Source of the DNA: Pomphorhynchus laevis
Lineage: Eukaryota; Acanthocephala; Palaeacanthocephala; Echinorhynchida; Pomphorhynchidae
Assembly (NCBI GenBank): GCA_012934845.2
Contig: WNNJ02002477.1
Coordinates: forward strand, 25,409-89,408
Length of the DNA stretch: 64,000 nt
Direction: 5' to 3'
The notes beneath the pieces are model-generated. The model made no database searches. It was not told the origin of the DNA and saw only the letters and a program-made list of their open reading frames with translations. Of this stretch, positions 35,492 through 47,210 are shown piece by piece. A program made the translations under genes and the position numbers. The stretch's first letter is position 1, and each line of letters starts with the position of its first letter.

Positions 35492-38400
35492 ATGTCTTTG
35501 AAATTTGCAGTCGTGTGCGCAAGCAATCAAAATCGAAGCATGGAAGCTCATAATTTCATGCAGTAAACTATACTTCCAGTGTCTTCTCGACATTAAATTT
35601 TCTTGTTTAGTAAACGTGGTCTAAGCGTAAAGTCATTCGGATGTGGCAAAGAAGTGAAGCTACCAGGTCCTTCACAAGATAAGCCAAATGTTTATTCATT
35701 TGATACACCTTATGATGTCATGTACAAAGATCTAGTGGAAAAAGATCGATATCTGTATCCTTTTCAATATAAAAAATAAATTATACTACAAATAGCGTAT
35801 TTGAAATTTTTTATATCTTTAAATACACTTTATTTTATAAATACTAGTAGCTATTTAAGTTTAACAGTTCCTCCTGATGACATATAATCCTTATTCTTAT
35901 ACATCGTATCTTATTTATTATTCAATTCATTAAATATGACTTCCGGATAAAATGACCATTAAATCGAACGGCATTTGAATTAACGCCGTTATTATTATAA
36001 AGCGAGTTATGTTTAATTATTTATTTTAAAGTCAAATTATTTAATAGTTATCATGACATAGTATTTGTGAATTAAAAACACTCGACTAATTGCTTAGTTT
36101 TTAATTTTTTAGTAAAAATAAGTTATTATTAAAAATAAGTTAATTTTTTAAGTTATATTGTTGTATGATTGGTTATAATGATTTGATTTATAGAAACCTG
36201 ATAACATAAAACAGTCCCTCCTGATGTCTTATAATCCTTATTCTGATACATTGTCTATTATTTATTAGTCAATTCATAAAAATTAACTTTTTAAATTTCA
36301 ATTTTAAATTTTAACTTGACATAAGTTATATGAACTCTTTTTTAAAATTATAAAATTATTTATAAATATTTATTTACTTTTAATTATTTATAATTTTCTA
36401 TAATTATTTTAATTACTTATAATTATTTTATTTACTTTTTTAATATACGTGTACTCAGTTACCTGATCTGATTATTTCAGATGGCGTTTTGTTTCCGTTT
36501 TCGTGTTATTGTATATTACATATATTAAGATTTATAATATATTAAATATTTCATTTGGACAACGACATTTTTTTACATCAGAAATCACGACCTTATTATT
36601 ATTAAACTTATTATTAAGGTTAATAGTCATTTATAAATTTTATAAATCTTAACAGATTTATAAATACAGATTACATTCGATTACAATTTATATTTTATAT
36701 CAATATAAAAATGTTATTGTATATTAAACGTTGTTATACCAATATTAAACATATTGGTATAACATATTTTTTTATTCTTATCATTTTGTAGCTCTCCGAT
36801 AACTGTATCGTAAATGTATTGAACTCCAGCACTCTGTACTTGATCGTTTACTAAAGCAGTCAATAATAAAATAACGTAAAATATTTATTATGTATAAAAA
36901 TAGATGAAATGAACGATAATAAGCAAATTGTTAAATAAGTAGTTTTGATAAACTCTAATCCTTATTCTGATACATTGTCTATTATTTATTAGTCAATTCA
37001 TAAAAATGGCCCTTATTTTAAATTTCATTTTTAAATTTTAACTTTTATAAGTTATTAAATCTTATATTAAATTATTAAATTATTTATAAATATTTTTATT
37101 TAATTATTTAAATTTTATGCAGTATTATTTTTAATTTATATATAATATAAAATACGTATACTCAGTTAACTGATCTGATTTCTATTAATATACTGATATA
37201 AATTCTGTCTTTCTTCATATAATATTAAATATAATACATTAAGTATAGCCACATATTTTACGTATTTCTACTACAAAAGTAGTAGAAATAAAATTCACGA
37301 TAAATCGTGAATTTAATGTAATTTAATCTAATAATTTTGAATTTAATGAAGGTAGTTGTGACTCGTTTTGTTATTTAAATAATTGATTTTTTACAATTTA
37401 ATTTATTAACAAAATTTTATGTGAATTTGCCTTTGCTCTTATATATAATGAAATTTAAGAATTTAATTATATTCTAATTAGATTATTTACAAAATATAAA
37501 ATAATAAAATTTTAAGAATTGCAAAAATTTGTTACGATATATGTCTTTCTTCAAAATCAGTTTAATAATTTACTAGATATATATTTTCAACTAGTTACCA
37601 TAAAAATAAAATTAATTATATTAATTGATCGCGTAATTAATTGAATTTAGGTACCAGATAGATATTTTTGTATGTAAATTTTATTTTATAATGATATTTT
37701 ATTAATAAAATGCAAACAGATTAAATCACGTTAATATTAGTTCCGACTGATTTTCCCGTCAATGCTATCTTAATCAAATGAACATATGATAAGATCCATA
37801 TTTAATTAAAAGAATCATAATTCATTCGATTTATTAAAAAATTTAGATCTATCGAAATTCAGATAAATCTGTTTGCTGTTTTGAGCGTGACTGGTTAAGA
37901 TCTATCGAATTGAAAATAACATGAAATTGCGTTAACCCTTAGGTTACTTTTAAGCATAACTGATTTCATATGTAATTTATATTAGAAATTGGATTAATTA
38001 ATAATTAATTAATAAATAATATATTAATTAATAATATATTAATTAATATATTAATTAATTAATAACTTAGACTTCACCAAATGTTTTGTTTTAATTTTGG
38101 CTTAACGCTCATTAGTACAGCTACAATCAAAATGGCGTTCTTCATATGCTAGAGAGAAATCGACGAATAAAACGCCATCCAGAAAGATTCCAAGAAAGTA
38201 GAGAAAGGTTTGACGTGATATTTACAGTTGAAGAACGTATATTCGATATAGTTCTAGAAGGTTTGTTCGAGTTATTAATAATCAGCTGTTACTACAAATT
38301 GTAATATCGTAGATGTTGAATTGTAAAAGTTGGTAGATTAAACTGGCAAATTATATCGAATAATAAATTCACATATTAGCGTTCAAATTATCAAACACAT

Positions 38401-40896
38401 TTTAAATTTTAATTATAAAAATTACGGAAACAACAAGTTTCACACATTCAATTAAAAGAATTTTAAAAATACTATACTATTAATATTAAATATTGATGAA
38501 TATTTAATATTTATTAATAAATAAATACATTAAAATATTTTTTCTCTATATGAAAACGCTTGTTTTATACATCTAGAGTGGTTTTCGTATAAAGTATTTC
38601 AAAAATGCTATATATTAACCCAAGTTGCTATATATGTCGGGTTAATATCCGCCCGACAAACACTTGTCGTGTTGATATTACACATGCGAAAATATATGTT
38701 GATCACTTCCTTGGAGTGATCAACCGATCAGCACAAGGCAGGCATAAAAGTTCAATTGCAAGATACGTTGAGGGTTTACAATAAGGTAACATAGACTTTA
38801 AAATTGATAAACGCATAACCAAACTCCGAAATAATATGCATTTTTATCAGCTGTCAAAGGCTTGTATAAAGTTCGGAGAGTGTTTACAAGATGTTTGGAG
38901 GACGATCAAGATTCATCCAAGCATCAATAAAATACTTGAGTATTGAAAGGAACATTCTTTGTCTTTTTTATTTGGCTAAGGCGTCTACTATCTAAAAGAG
39001 GTACATGATCAACAGAAACAAAAGGATAATAGGTGATATGTTATCTATTTAAACATGTGATCGCAAGTTGAAAAGCTACTTAACGGTCATTTGTGGTCAT
39101 TGTTGAACTTCGACCAGAGATTTTAAATTGTCTTGGCGTTGATAATTGCTATTAACATCCGTTTTAGCCTTGCTATTAAACTGATACAAGTTATTATCTG
39201 TTGACAAACTGTGGTGATATTCATTTTTAAGAAATATGATGAAATTTTTTGTTTCCAAAGATACTAATATCAAGGATATCACTGATAATCGACATACAGT
39301 TTCAGAAAGAGCATTGCCGAATCCTTTATGATCATGGATCTGAAACAGTTATTAAAACTCAACAGTTTTCAAAATGCATGTAATTCTCTAATTCAGTTCG
39401 TTTGAGTTCGTAGATACGGAAAAGGTGCCCATGCCCAAGAAAACATTGTGGAAACTGATTAGCAAGTACGAGAATGGAGATCAATAGAAGGATCTGATTA
39501 GCGCACGTAGTATGGCTTTCATTATGTAAACCTTCGTGTTTGAATAGTTAAGTATTAAATAAACATTCTCAATTGACCAGCGTGTATTCTTACCTACCAT
39601 CATCATTTACTTTCATTAACTTCAGATAATATCCGAAAATATAAAATATAGAGTACAAGCAGTTATCTTGGTGTTTCACTGCGGCTGATCGGTTAGAGTC
39701 AGTTTTAGAAATGCTGATCGAATTTTGCTTTGTATTTTATTATTTATTTGACTTTTATTTTGATTTTGTTTCTGTGATTTTAAGTAGGAATTAAAAATAG
39801 TGATTTCGCAGTTAATTGACATGTCGTAATTCGTTATCGTAAAATATTGTATATAAGATTATCTGTACATAATATTTTAAAAAAATATTTAATTTTAAGG
39901 TTATATTATTATCATATCATTATAATTAATTAATTATTAATAATTTGAGGTTATATATTATGCGATCAAACGTATAATTTTAATTAATAATTTTAACGTT
40001 AATTAATAAATAACAATAAAGAGTGAACCCGCTTTACCATCAGGTGCCTCTATCTTATTATAATAAATACTATTATTTAATAAATAATCCTAATATTATT
40101 TTTTAATTATGTTCATCGAAAATGGGCTAAAATAATGTATCGAATGTCGTCAACTCTGGCTGCTGGAGCCAATATATCACGCTTAAAGACTTATGTGCAG
40201 GGCTATATATAGCATATAGAGGCCACCAACGCACATTGAATGTCCACACATTAGTATTGAACTAATTGTTTATTGTAATCTCAGCAATGTATGAACATTT
40301 GACATCCGATTTACGCCTAATGTGCTGTAGAGATTGATTCGCATTTAGACTGATCCCGCCGAAACTTAAAAAATAAATGACGCTAACTATTTCTTTGTAT
40401 ATTTCACTTACACGCTTATCCTATTTTTATAATTATAACATTCATTACGTCTTTTTAGTTTTTGTTTTTCACAATTTATTAATTCATTAGAAGACTTATC
40501 TTAATAAAATTTACAATAAAATAAAAAAAAATACAATTACTGTTCAATTAAAGTTTTTATACTTGTATAAATCAATACTATTGGTGATATTTGTGTCCTT
40601 GTTTGTGAATGAGAATGTATTTTAGAGCTTGACAGTAGGAAACGAAATCCAACTGAATGGGTTCACATAATTAATATTGAAATATCTGATAACCACGACG
40701 AAGCCACTCTTGGGGCATTTAGACTTTGTGAGCTGGCTGAGTTGGTAATGAGCAAATATTCAATTATAATTGCATTTTCTGATTTTATATTAAGTTGGAA
40801 GCTACTGAAGATTTGGATACTGATATTTACGATATATTAAAGGATTACGAAGGCCGTTGCAAGACGACAGTTATGCACAGCATTGCATTCTTCTAA
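35492..40896 (+). CDS. SSU72: RNA polymerase II CTD phosphatase SSU72
   Basis: Five exons: 35492-35562, 35611-35754, 38121-38260, 40626-40744, 40795-40896. They total 576 nt, giving 191 aa plus TAA (human SSU72 is 194 aa). SSU72 removes phosphate from Ser5/Ser7 of the polymerase II CTD and works with the 3'-end processing machinery in the nucleus. The catalytic P-loop C-x5-R-S is CASNQNRS at residues 9-16. Other family blocks are MEAHN, VKSFGCGKEVKLPGPSQDKP, YSFDTPYDVMY, NQNGVLHMLERNRRIK, EERIFD and INIEISDNHDEATLGAFRLC, with a conserved Asp in the latter. It ends SIAFF, against TVCFY in human. Introns are 48 nt, 2.4 kb, 2.4 kb and 50 nt. Intron 2 carries several family S repeats. No damage is seen, so it should be functional. 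Confidence 0.96.
35868..35945 (+). repeat. Family S head fragment in SSU72 intron 2
   Basis: CAGTTCCTCCTGATGACATA then TAATCCTTATTCTTATACAT and TTATTTATTATTCAATTCAT, truncated after about 80 bp. Confidence 0.65.
36190..36752 (+). repeat. Family S copy and extension in SSU72 intron 2, twin of 29144-29670
   Basis: Begins GAAACCTGATAACATAAAAC and then CCTCCTGATGTCTTATAATC. The remainder follows the block at 29144-29670 with small indels, ending GTTGTTATACCAATATTAAA. It is followed by an inverted copy of the last 17 or so bases (TTTAATATTGG then ATATTGGTATAACAT). Confidence 0.85.
36950..37170 (+). repeat. Family S copy in SSU72 intron 2
   Basis: CTAATCCTTATTCTGATACA start, TTATTTATTAGTCAATTCAT next and ATACGTATACTCAGTTAACT at the end. 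The third plus-strand copy within 1.3 kb. Confidence 0.75.
38698..38730. repeat. Short inverted repeat in SSU72 intron 3
   Basis: GTTGATCACT and AGTGATCAAC are perfect complements around a 7-base loop. No associated gene. Confidence 0.75.
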
Positions 40897-41794
40897 TACT
40901 ACTCGACAGTATTGCATTATTTGCATTCTGCATTGTAAATTTGAGATTAAATCAATTTTACACAACAAATAATTTTATTTCGTATTCGTAAATAGTTATT
41001 TTACAGATTATATGGTTTCCTCTAAGTAAACAAGGAAGCTTTGATGTGCGTACCTTTCGTATTATTCATGTGCTGATAAGAAATTACTCAAAATACAACA
41101 AATAACTTGGTTATTAATTAAGATAAATACGAATTGAAATATTTTAAATGTTCGCATAAGTTATTAATTTTTTAGCTCACAACTTATAAAAGTTTTTAAT
41201 TCAATATTTTAAATAATTATAACGTATTTCACAGTAAAAGAATTAATATATTTGCCAACCGCAATCTAGATTATGTCGCACACATTTTATGTAATATTTA
41301 TCTAATTAGTTTTAAAAAATAAAAATTTTTAGTGATCGCGATAAAACTGACATTTGTGATCTATACAAAGTCAAAGCGGGGGCACTATTGAATCGAACGA
41401 ACAAAATGTATAGTTGAATTCAGAAACAAAATATAAATTGGCAAATTAACTGATTTGTTTATGAGCTATATGGTTAAATAAGGAAATATTATTTTTAATA
41501 TAAATCTATAATATTATATTAAATATCTAACTGAATATAGCTTTTATACGTTTTTCAGTCTCTTCAATTAACTTTATTTTAATAATAAGCTGTATTGTTT
41601 GTACAATGAAGAATTCCAATTAAAATTTAATCGGAATTTAATAAAATTGCATTAAAATTTAATTAAATTTGAATTCTTATATATGTCAGAATTACGAGAG
41701 CTTGCCGACATCCTCTATGGACTCATTCGTATATTCTAAGTTAAATAAATGATAGGCAATAGTAAGTTAATGCAAGTTAAGACAAAAAAATTAT

Positions 41795-41840
41795 TTGAAC
41801 GTTTCGGCTCATGATTTCACGCGTTTGCCTTCAGCAAAAA
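41795..41840 (-). other. Hammerhead-like terminal motif
   Basis: On the minus strand: CTGAAGGC, an 18-base spacer, then GCCGAAACGTTC. GGC and GCC can pair, placing CTGA and GAAAC on either side of a stem, as in the hammerhead cores of Penelope-like elements. No adjacent element body was recognised. Confidence 0.4.
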
Positions 41841-41946
41841 TTAATTGTCTTGTATATATATCATAAATATTATATAAATATGATAAATCAAACCAGATAG
41901 CACAAAGCAAAAGCTAGTTTTTTTCTCTTTTTAAGAAAAAGCTTCG

Positions 41947-42054
41947 ACCATCTAGTAGTATTTTTCAAGTTACATATTGTATGATATCTTCTTAAGTCTT
42001 TTGTAGAGAGATATCATACAATGTGTAACTTGAAAAAGGCCACTAGATGGTCTT
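41947..42054. repeat. Foldback element with about 45-bp arms
   Basis: The left arm starts GACCATCTAGTAGTATTTTT and runs through CAAGTTACATATTGTATGAT. The right arm reads ATCATACAATGTGTAACTTG and ends CACTAGATGGTC. A few mismatches; the loop is about 18 bases. Part of the right arm recurs at 42078-42110. Compatible with a small MITE. Confidence 0.85.
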
Positions 42055-42390
42055 TTTTGAGATAAGTCTTTCTTTTTGAGATGGTCTTCTTAGAGAGATA
42101 TCATACAATTCGACAAAGAATAATCGACTGAAAATTGTAATTCTTTACTGATTTTCTTTACAAGTTAATTTATATATAGAATTATTTTAATAGACGATAA
42201 AATAAATCTAAGTCCATTATAATTTGGTAAATTATTTTCCAAATAATAAATTAGGGGAAACAAAAATATGTGTCAGATTATATTATATTAAATTACATCG
42301 CAATTTTATATTTTATAAAAATTTGTACACACTCTCGTCAATTGCATAAGTATCTTAATTTTATTTGTTATCCTACGTTTGATTGAAGAT

Positions 42391-42846
42391 CTATTTAAGC
42401 TTATCATCTAATCGTTGATGACACTGTATTTTTTCAATTACGCTGTAATCTTGCTTTTGATCTCTTTCTTTGTTTGAACTAACCGAAGAAATATACGAAG
42501 GAAAAGGCTCGTTTAGAAGTTTCTGCAAGTTCTCGCTAATCTCGTTGCTATCATTTACGTTGATCTTCGAATGGTATCTTGGCACAAATGGATGCCTTAG
42601 GGAACTAAACTTATTTAACTTTTTGTTACCAACTTTTTCATTTTCCTTAAAAATAAGTTCGACACTTTCAAATGAACAATACGATATTTCCGAATTTTCA
42701 GTTGAGTACATCGAATTTGAATCGTCACCGTCCATAGTATACTTATCAAACTCGTCAAAACTAATTTCAGAATATGAAGAGTAATCTGACATTTGAGAAA
42801 CATCATCGCAGTAGCTAATTTCAGATGTTGATGGAGGAGTATACAT
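42391..42846 (-). CDS. Hypothetical acidic Ser/Tyr-rich protein (151 aa)
   Basis: An intact minus-strand ORF from ATG to TAG with non-random composition. The first 75 residues are rich in Ser, Tyr, Asp and Glu with repeated S-E-I-S patterns (SEISYCDDVSQMSDY, YSEISFDEF, NSEISYC). The second half is basic and polar (FSSLRHPFVPRYHSKINVND). It has no signal peptide, membrane segment or known domain. It looks disordered and could be heavily phosphorylated. It may be a whole gene or one exon; I do not recognise the family. The overlapping frames on both strands look like shadows. Confidence 0.5.
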   Translation of the reverse strand: MYTPPSTSEISYCDDVSQMSDYSSYSEISFDEFDKYTMDGDDSNSMYSTENSEISYCSFESVELIFKENEKVGNKKLNKFSSLRHPFVPRYHSKINVNDSNEISENLQKLLNEPFPSYISSVSSNKERDQKQDYSVIEKIQCHQRLDDKLK

Positions 42847-43071
42847 TACCGATTTTAAATTTATATTAGATTTTACACAGGATTTAGAATTGGGTTACTA
42901 AGACAACCTGATAAACATATTTCCTTAGTAACAGGTTACAAATTTCAATCGCCACCCGTACAATTGCGTAGTGAATTGAATTTACAACAAAAATCATTTA
43001 TATTCTTGAAACATATATTTTAGATAAAATTTATAAAACTATTTGCTTCCCAATAAATGCTATATTTTTTC

Positions 43072-43299
43072 CGATTGTGGCACGATATTATCCTCACAGG
43101 TATTGATATTATTCTTGATACAGCAGGGTACTAATCAGTCTGGGTGGGTCTCATCAGCTGCTGACCCAGACCTACATTTCACGTTTCGACCCTTAGGTCT
43201 GGGTCAGCAGCTGATGAGACTCACCCAGACTGCTAAGTAGCGTCCTGCTGTATCAAAAATAAGATCAATACCTGTGAGGATAATATCGTGCCACAATCG
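43072..43299. repeat. 228-bp foldback element with about 100-bp arms
   Basis: Left arm 43072-43173 (CGATTGTGGCACGATATTAT to GCTGACCCAGACCT) pairs with right arm 43195-43299 (AGGTCTGGGTCAGCAGC to CGTGCCACAATCG). The 21-base loop contains GTTTCGACCC. Arms are highly similar apart from a short divergent stretch near GTACTAAT. GC content exceeds the surroundings. Confidence 0.93.
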
Positions 43300-45219
43300 C
43301 AAAAACATTCCAGCTTACAGATGTAATCAAGTACATTTAAATGCTTTATGTTAAATACTTTAAGATCTCATTTAGATTAGTATTTACAAATCATAAAACA
43401 GTAAGATGTGTATTTTATGATATTATCAAACAGCTCGTGAATTTAGTGATTTGAACTATTTCAAGTATGCACTTAAATATCCTAATCGATTTATCTTACA
43501 AACTTTGTTAACAGAGTTTTGCAAGCAAAACTTTGTTAACTTAAACATATACTTACTTTAAAGAACTTAAAGTATTAATGTTTTTAATGATTTTTGCTTA
43601 AGTTTAAATTCATATAAATTATAAAAGGAGTGTAATGAAGATTATTACTAAAATGTGTTTTTGTTAAACTGTCAAAACTAATTTCCCAATGTAATTATTT
43701 TAAAATATTATTATAAAATATTATACAACTTTATAGAATTTTTATAATCGATTACCAAAAATAGTGTATTCTTCAACGAGTATTTAGAAGAATTCAAATT
43801 TTCTTTAGCGAATTGCTTTTATAATCAGAACAGTCATTAATCTTATTTCAAACCATTTCATTGACCCAGTACAGCCTACGATCAAATACGAACTCAAATA
43901 AAAGCATAAAGTTTATTATTTATTATCAGTCACACAAACCTTTTTCCCATATAATTTTAAATTTACTTTAAGTTTTATACCATTTTGTTTAATACTCAAA
44001 ATGCATAACTTTAAAGCATGTGTTTGTTAACTTGTCATTAAAGCTTTTTTAACTTGTCCAGTAAAATTTATTTGAATAAAAATAAAGTATTTTAAATTAA
44101 AAAATAAAGTGATTTTTCTATAATTCCTCGCGAAATTGTTTAGATATATAATGGATATATAATTAATGGATATATAATGGATATATCATCGTATATTAAC
44201 TATTATATAACATTATAACATTATTTTTATATTATTATATAGCATTATCTCTTTATATTATTTTAAAATATCATCGTATATTAATTATTATTAAAATATA
44301 ATTAATTATATAATTAATACCGATAATTATTAATCACGTTATCATTTATAATTATAAAACGTTAAAAAATGTTTTTCCATATTTTTATATTAATTATTCT
44401 CTCAATATTCTATTATTTTGCTGAACTGAAGGAATGACGATTATTTGTTTCATTACAGTTTATTCCTATTTTTACCTATTCCGTAATTCACTCTAAACCT
44501 TTAGGAGTTTAAACATTAAAATCACGGATGTTGAGAGATTCAGTGATAGATTATAATTGGGCATCGATTAAGTTGTCGTTGATCACCTTTGCCTCATATA
44601 TTAACAGAAATATTTTTTTATTAGCAGAGAGATTTTATTACAATTTATTTTATATTTTTCTATTTATTTATATTCATAATATCGCTATCAACAATAAATG
44701 ACGTAATCATCTACTGTTTTTCTATCGAACATGTTAATGTGCAGTTAAATAATGTGAGTGCATTACTTGATAGCAACGAGAATTCATGGTGACTCTCTCG
44801 ATCAAATTGGCATTCTTAATCTCTATTCTGTATCGAAGGTGATCACTATTAGTTTAGTGAGTGATTCTTCTAGCAGATAGATAACGTTGTCATGTGATCA
44901 GCTTTGGGTCCGATTGTGGCCAAACTATTTTGCTGAGCAGAGAGAGTGACATATATAGCCGTCCAAATAGTATATGGTTTTATTGTCAGTATGCTAATAT
45001 CGTATATTTGCATTCAAATTAGTACACAATTATCTATTATCTATTCTTAATCTTAAATAATAAGGATCATCGGATAAAGTAAATAATTTAATTCGAGTAG
45101 CATAAATCTGTAAATTTCTTAGGTATTAAAATAATTCGTAATGCCACAGTGTTTGATACAACTGTTTATAGCAAGAACTTTCCTATCATTAAGGATTGTG
45201 ATAAATCAGATGAGATAAG

Positions 45220-45475
45220 TGCGTCACTGTTATAAGATTTTATAATAATCATAATCATAAATCAAATCATAAATAAATATAAAATTATTAAATGATATAT
45301 AAGATTTCATATTATTTATATCAAGTTATAATATAAAACTAAAATTTAAAATAAAAATCAATTTTTATGGATTGACTAATAAATTACAGGCGATGCATCA
45401 AAATAGGATTAGAGCTCATCAAGAGAAACTGCTATGCTATCAGGATTCGGTTCCTATTCCCTATAATATTAAAAT
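45220..45475 (-). repeat. Family S copy, inverted
   Basis: Reads, on the plus strand, through an AT-rich body to CAAAATAGGATTAGAGCTCA, then TCAAGAGAAACTGCTATGCT and ATCAGGATTCGG, the reverse complement of the family S head. An isolated further head follows at 45520-45575 (ACGTCATCAGGAAGAACTAC, ATCAGGTTTCGGCC). Confidence 0.7.
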
Positions 45476-45779
45476 TTGACATTAAAATTCGACATTTTGT
45501 AAGTTATTTGTGTTATTAGACGTCATCAGGAAGAACTACTATGTTATCAGGTTTCGGCCTCTATTCCTCGACCCAACATATCAGCTAGGCTATCAGCTAA
45601 TGTTTATAGATTAGCTCCACAATTCCAAATTTAAAATATAGATCAACATCAGTTATTGTAAATTTATATTTTCAGGAATATTTTGCAGCCAATACTTACA
45701 TTTGTTTGTGAGCGTTTGTGCTGTAACGTTAGTTTAATTTTATTCTTAAGAATTTTGAGCCCACATGTTTTTGATCTAG

Positions 45780-46055
45780 ATAATAAATCAGATCAGATAA
45801 CTGAGTATACGTATTTTATATATTTTAACCTATTTTAATTGTTTTATATAAATTAGACCTTCTAACTGAGTCTACATATATTATACTATATATAAATAAA
45901 AATAAAGATAAATAATTATATAAGATTTTAAACAATTTATATTAATATCAAATCAAAATTTAAAATTGAAAATAAAAGTCAATTTTTATGAATTGATTAA
46001 TAACAGACGTTGTATCAGAATAAGGATTAGAAGTCATCAGGAGGAACAGATGATT
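45780..46055 (-). repeat. Family S copy, inverted, fairly complete
   Basis: Starts CAGATAACTGAGTATACGTA, has the AT-rich body, and ends with CAGAATAAGGATTAGAAGTC and ATCAGGAGGAACAG: the exact mirror of the plus-strand copies. Confidence 0.78.
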
Positions 46056-46513
46056 TCGTATTCAAGTCTGTCAAGGGTAGAACTTCATGAAGTTTGTTTT
46101 TCCAACAACTTATCTTTGCGAGGGTTTTTTCATTTTGACTTCATCGAAAACGAAATTAAGGAGTAGACTTGAACCCACCGATCAAATGAGGCTAGTTTTA
46201 TTGAAGTTGAAGCAACGATTCATCACTTGATGGATAAAAACAAGAACAATGATCTTATTGAAATCAATGAAACTAACATGCTGTTTTCATTTTTTGCGGT
46301 ATTCACTAAACTATTTTCTGTAATATTCACTGATTTTTTGTACGAAGTTTTCAAGGTAACATTTATCCTATTTTTTCGCCCTTTTACAGATTATCCACAA
46401 GTTATTGCAACTTTCGTGAAAACTTAATATACTTAATTAGTTCAAAATTAGTTCAAAATTAGTTCAAACTAACTTGTTTAAAATTAGTGTCATTTTGTGA
46501 GAAAATGTTTGTG

Positions 46514-46555
46514 ATGACCCCAACAGTGACGTCACGATGTCACTGTTTGGGTCAT
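46514..46555. repeat. Inverted repeat with 17-bp arms
   Basis: ATGACCCCAACAGTGAC and GTCACTGTTTGGGTCAT are complementary with one mismatch, around an 8-base loop. The left arm and loop together contain TGACGTCA. No gene is adjacent. Confidence 0.85.
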
Positions 46556-47014
46556 TGGTTAAGAAGCACTGTTCAAAATACTAATCTTTTCTGCAATCAT
46601 TAATGGGTAGTGGGCCTTATCGACAAGTCAAAATGATGACGCAACAACTTTCGAGAACTCATTTTTTGGTTATTATCTTAATGATAAATAAAAATATTGG
46701 AGTTTATATTAAAATATATTTATAAATAATTTATATTTAAATATATATATATCAGTCAATATTTAATAAATCTACGAAATAATTGCTTATTTGAATTTAC
46801 AAACTTATATTTGTGCATTTATGTTCTTGTGTACTAATCAACAATTAATATTTATTAATTATAATGCCTGATCGCATTTATTTGCAACAAATATAGGTGG
46901 AACTGTTTCTAAATATGTAGGTTGAAATTGATTACTTTGCTGTCGTAGATCCATATCGCCGGCTTCAATCAGTATATCTTAATTTAATAAACACCGGTAA
47001 TAGACTTAGGTTTT

Positions 47015-47045
47015 TTTACATTTCGACCAGTACGATCGTCAGGAC
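47015..47045 (-). other. Penelope-like terminal motif
   Basis: On the minus strand: CTGACGATCGTACTG then GTCGAAATG. It shows the same order of a CTGAnGA-type box and GTCGAAA box as the end of the Penelope-like fragment at 21.06 kb. No element body was identified. Confidence 0.35.
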
Positions 47046-47135
47046 AGTTAAGTTTGATAAGATATTAATCCAGATTAGAACAGCCTTGAATATTGGAACG
47101 TTATTTGGGAATGTTTTATTTTTTTGTGAGTTTTC

Positions 47136-47210
47136 ATGTCGATTTTGCACAGTACAATTTCTCAGCTACTCCGTTATCTGATGGATAAAAACAGTCCACC
47201 TGCTTACGGG
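47136..47210 (+). CDS. Possible orphan first coding exon (25 aa)
   Basis: ATG followed by 25 open codons (MSILHSTISQLLRYLMDKNS then PPAYG) ending exactly at a consensus donor, GTAAGT. The composition is protein-like. No in-frame continuation was found: joining it to the SH3BGRL-like ORF 0.7 kb downstream would hit a stop. It could be the first exon of a gene whose other exons I did not recognise, or chance. Confidence 0.25.

Larger units (their letters stand above)
40897..42390. other. Intergenic, AT-rich, with a foldback element
   Basis: No coding region recognised. It contains a minus-strand GAAAC-type terminal motif at 41795-41840 and an inverted repeat at 41947-42054. Confidence 0.6.
42847..47135. 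other. Intergenic, repeats only
   Basis: Contains a 228-bp foldback (43072-43299), inverted family S copies (45.2-46.05 kb), a hairpin at 46514-46555 and a terminal motif near 47015-47045. Small ORFs at 45966-46166 and 46227-46427 lack conserved motifs, and the first overlaps a family S repeat. Confidence 0.6.

Noticed and set aside
39400-39500. Possible transposase helix-turn-helix segment (TEKVPMPKKTLWKLISKYEN)
   Set aside because: Only about 30 residues, no flanking domain, and no terminal repeats; too weak to call.
43072-43299. A complete functional hammerhead in the foldback
   Set aside because: The arms would pair through the putative cleavage site and the CTGATGA box is not placed correctly relative to GAAAC on the same strand.
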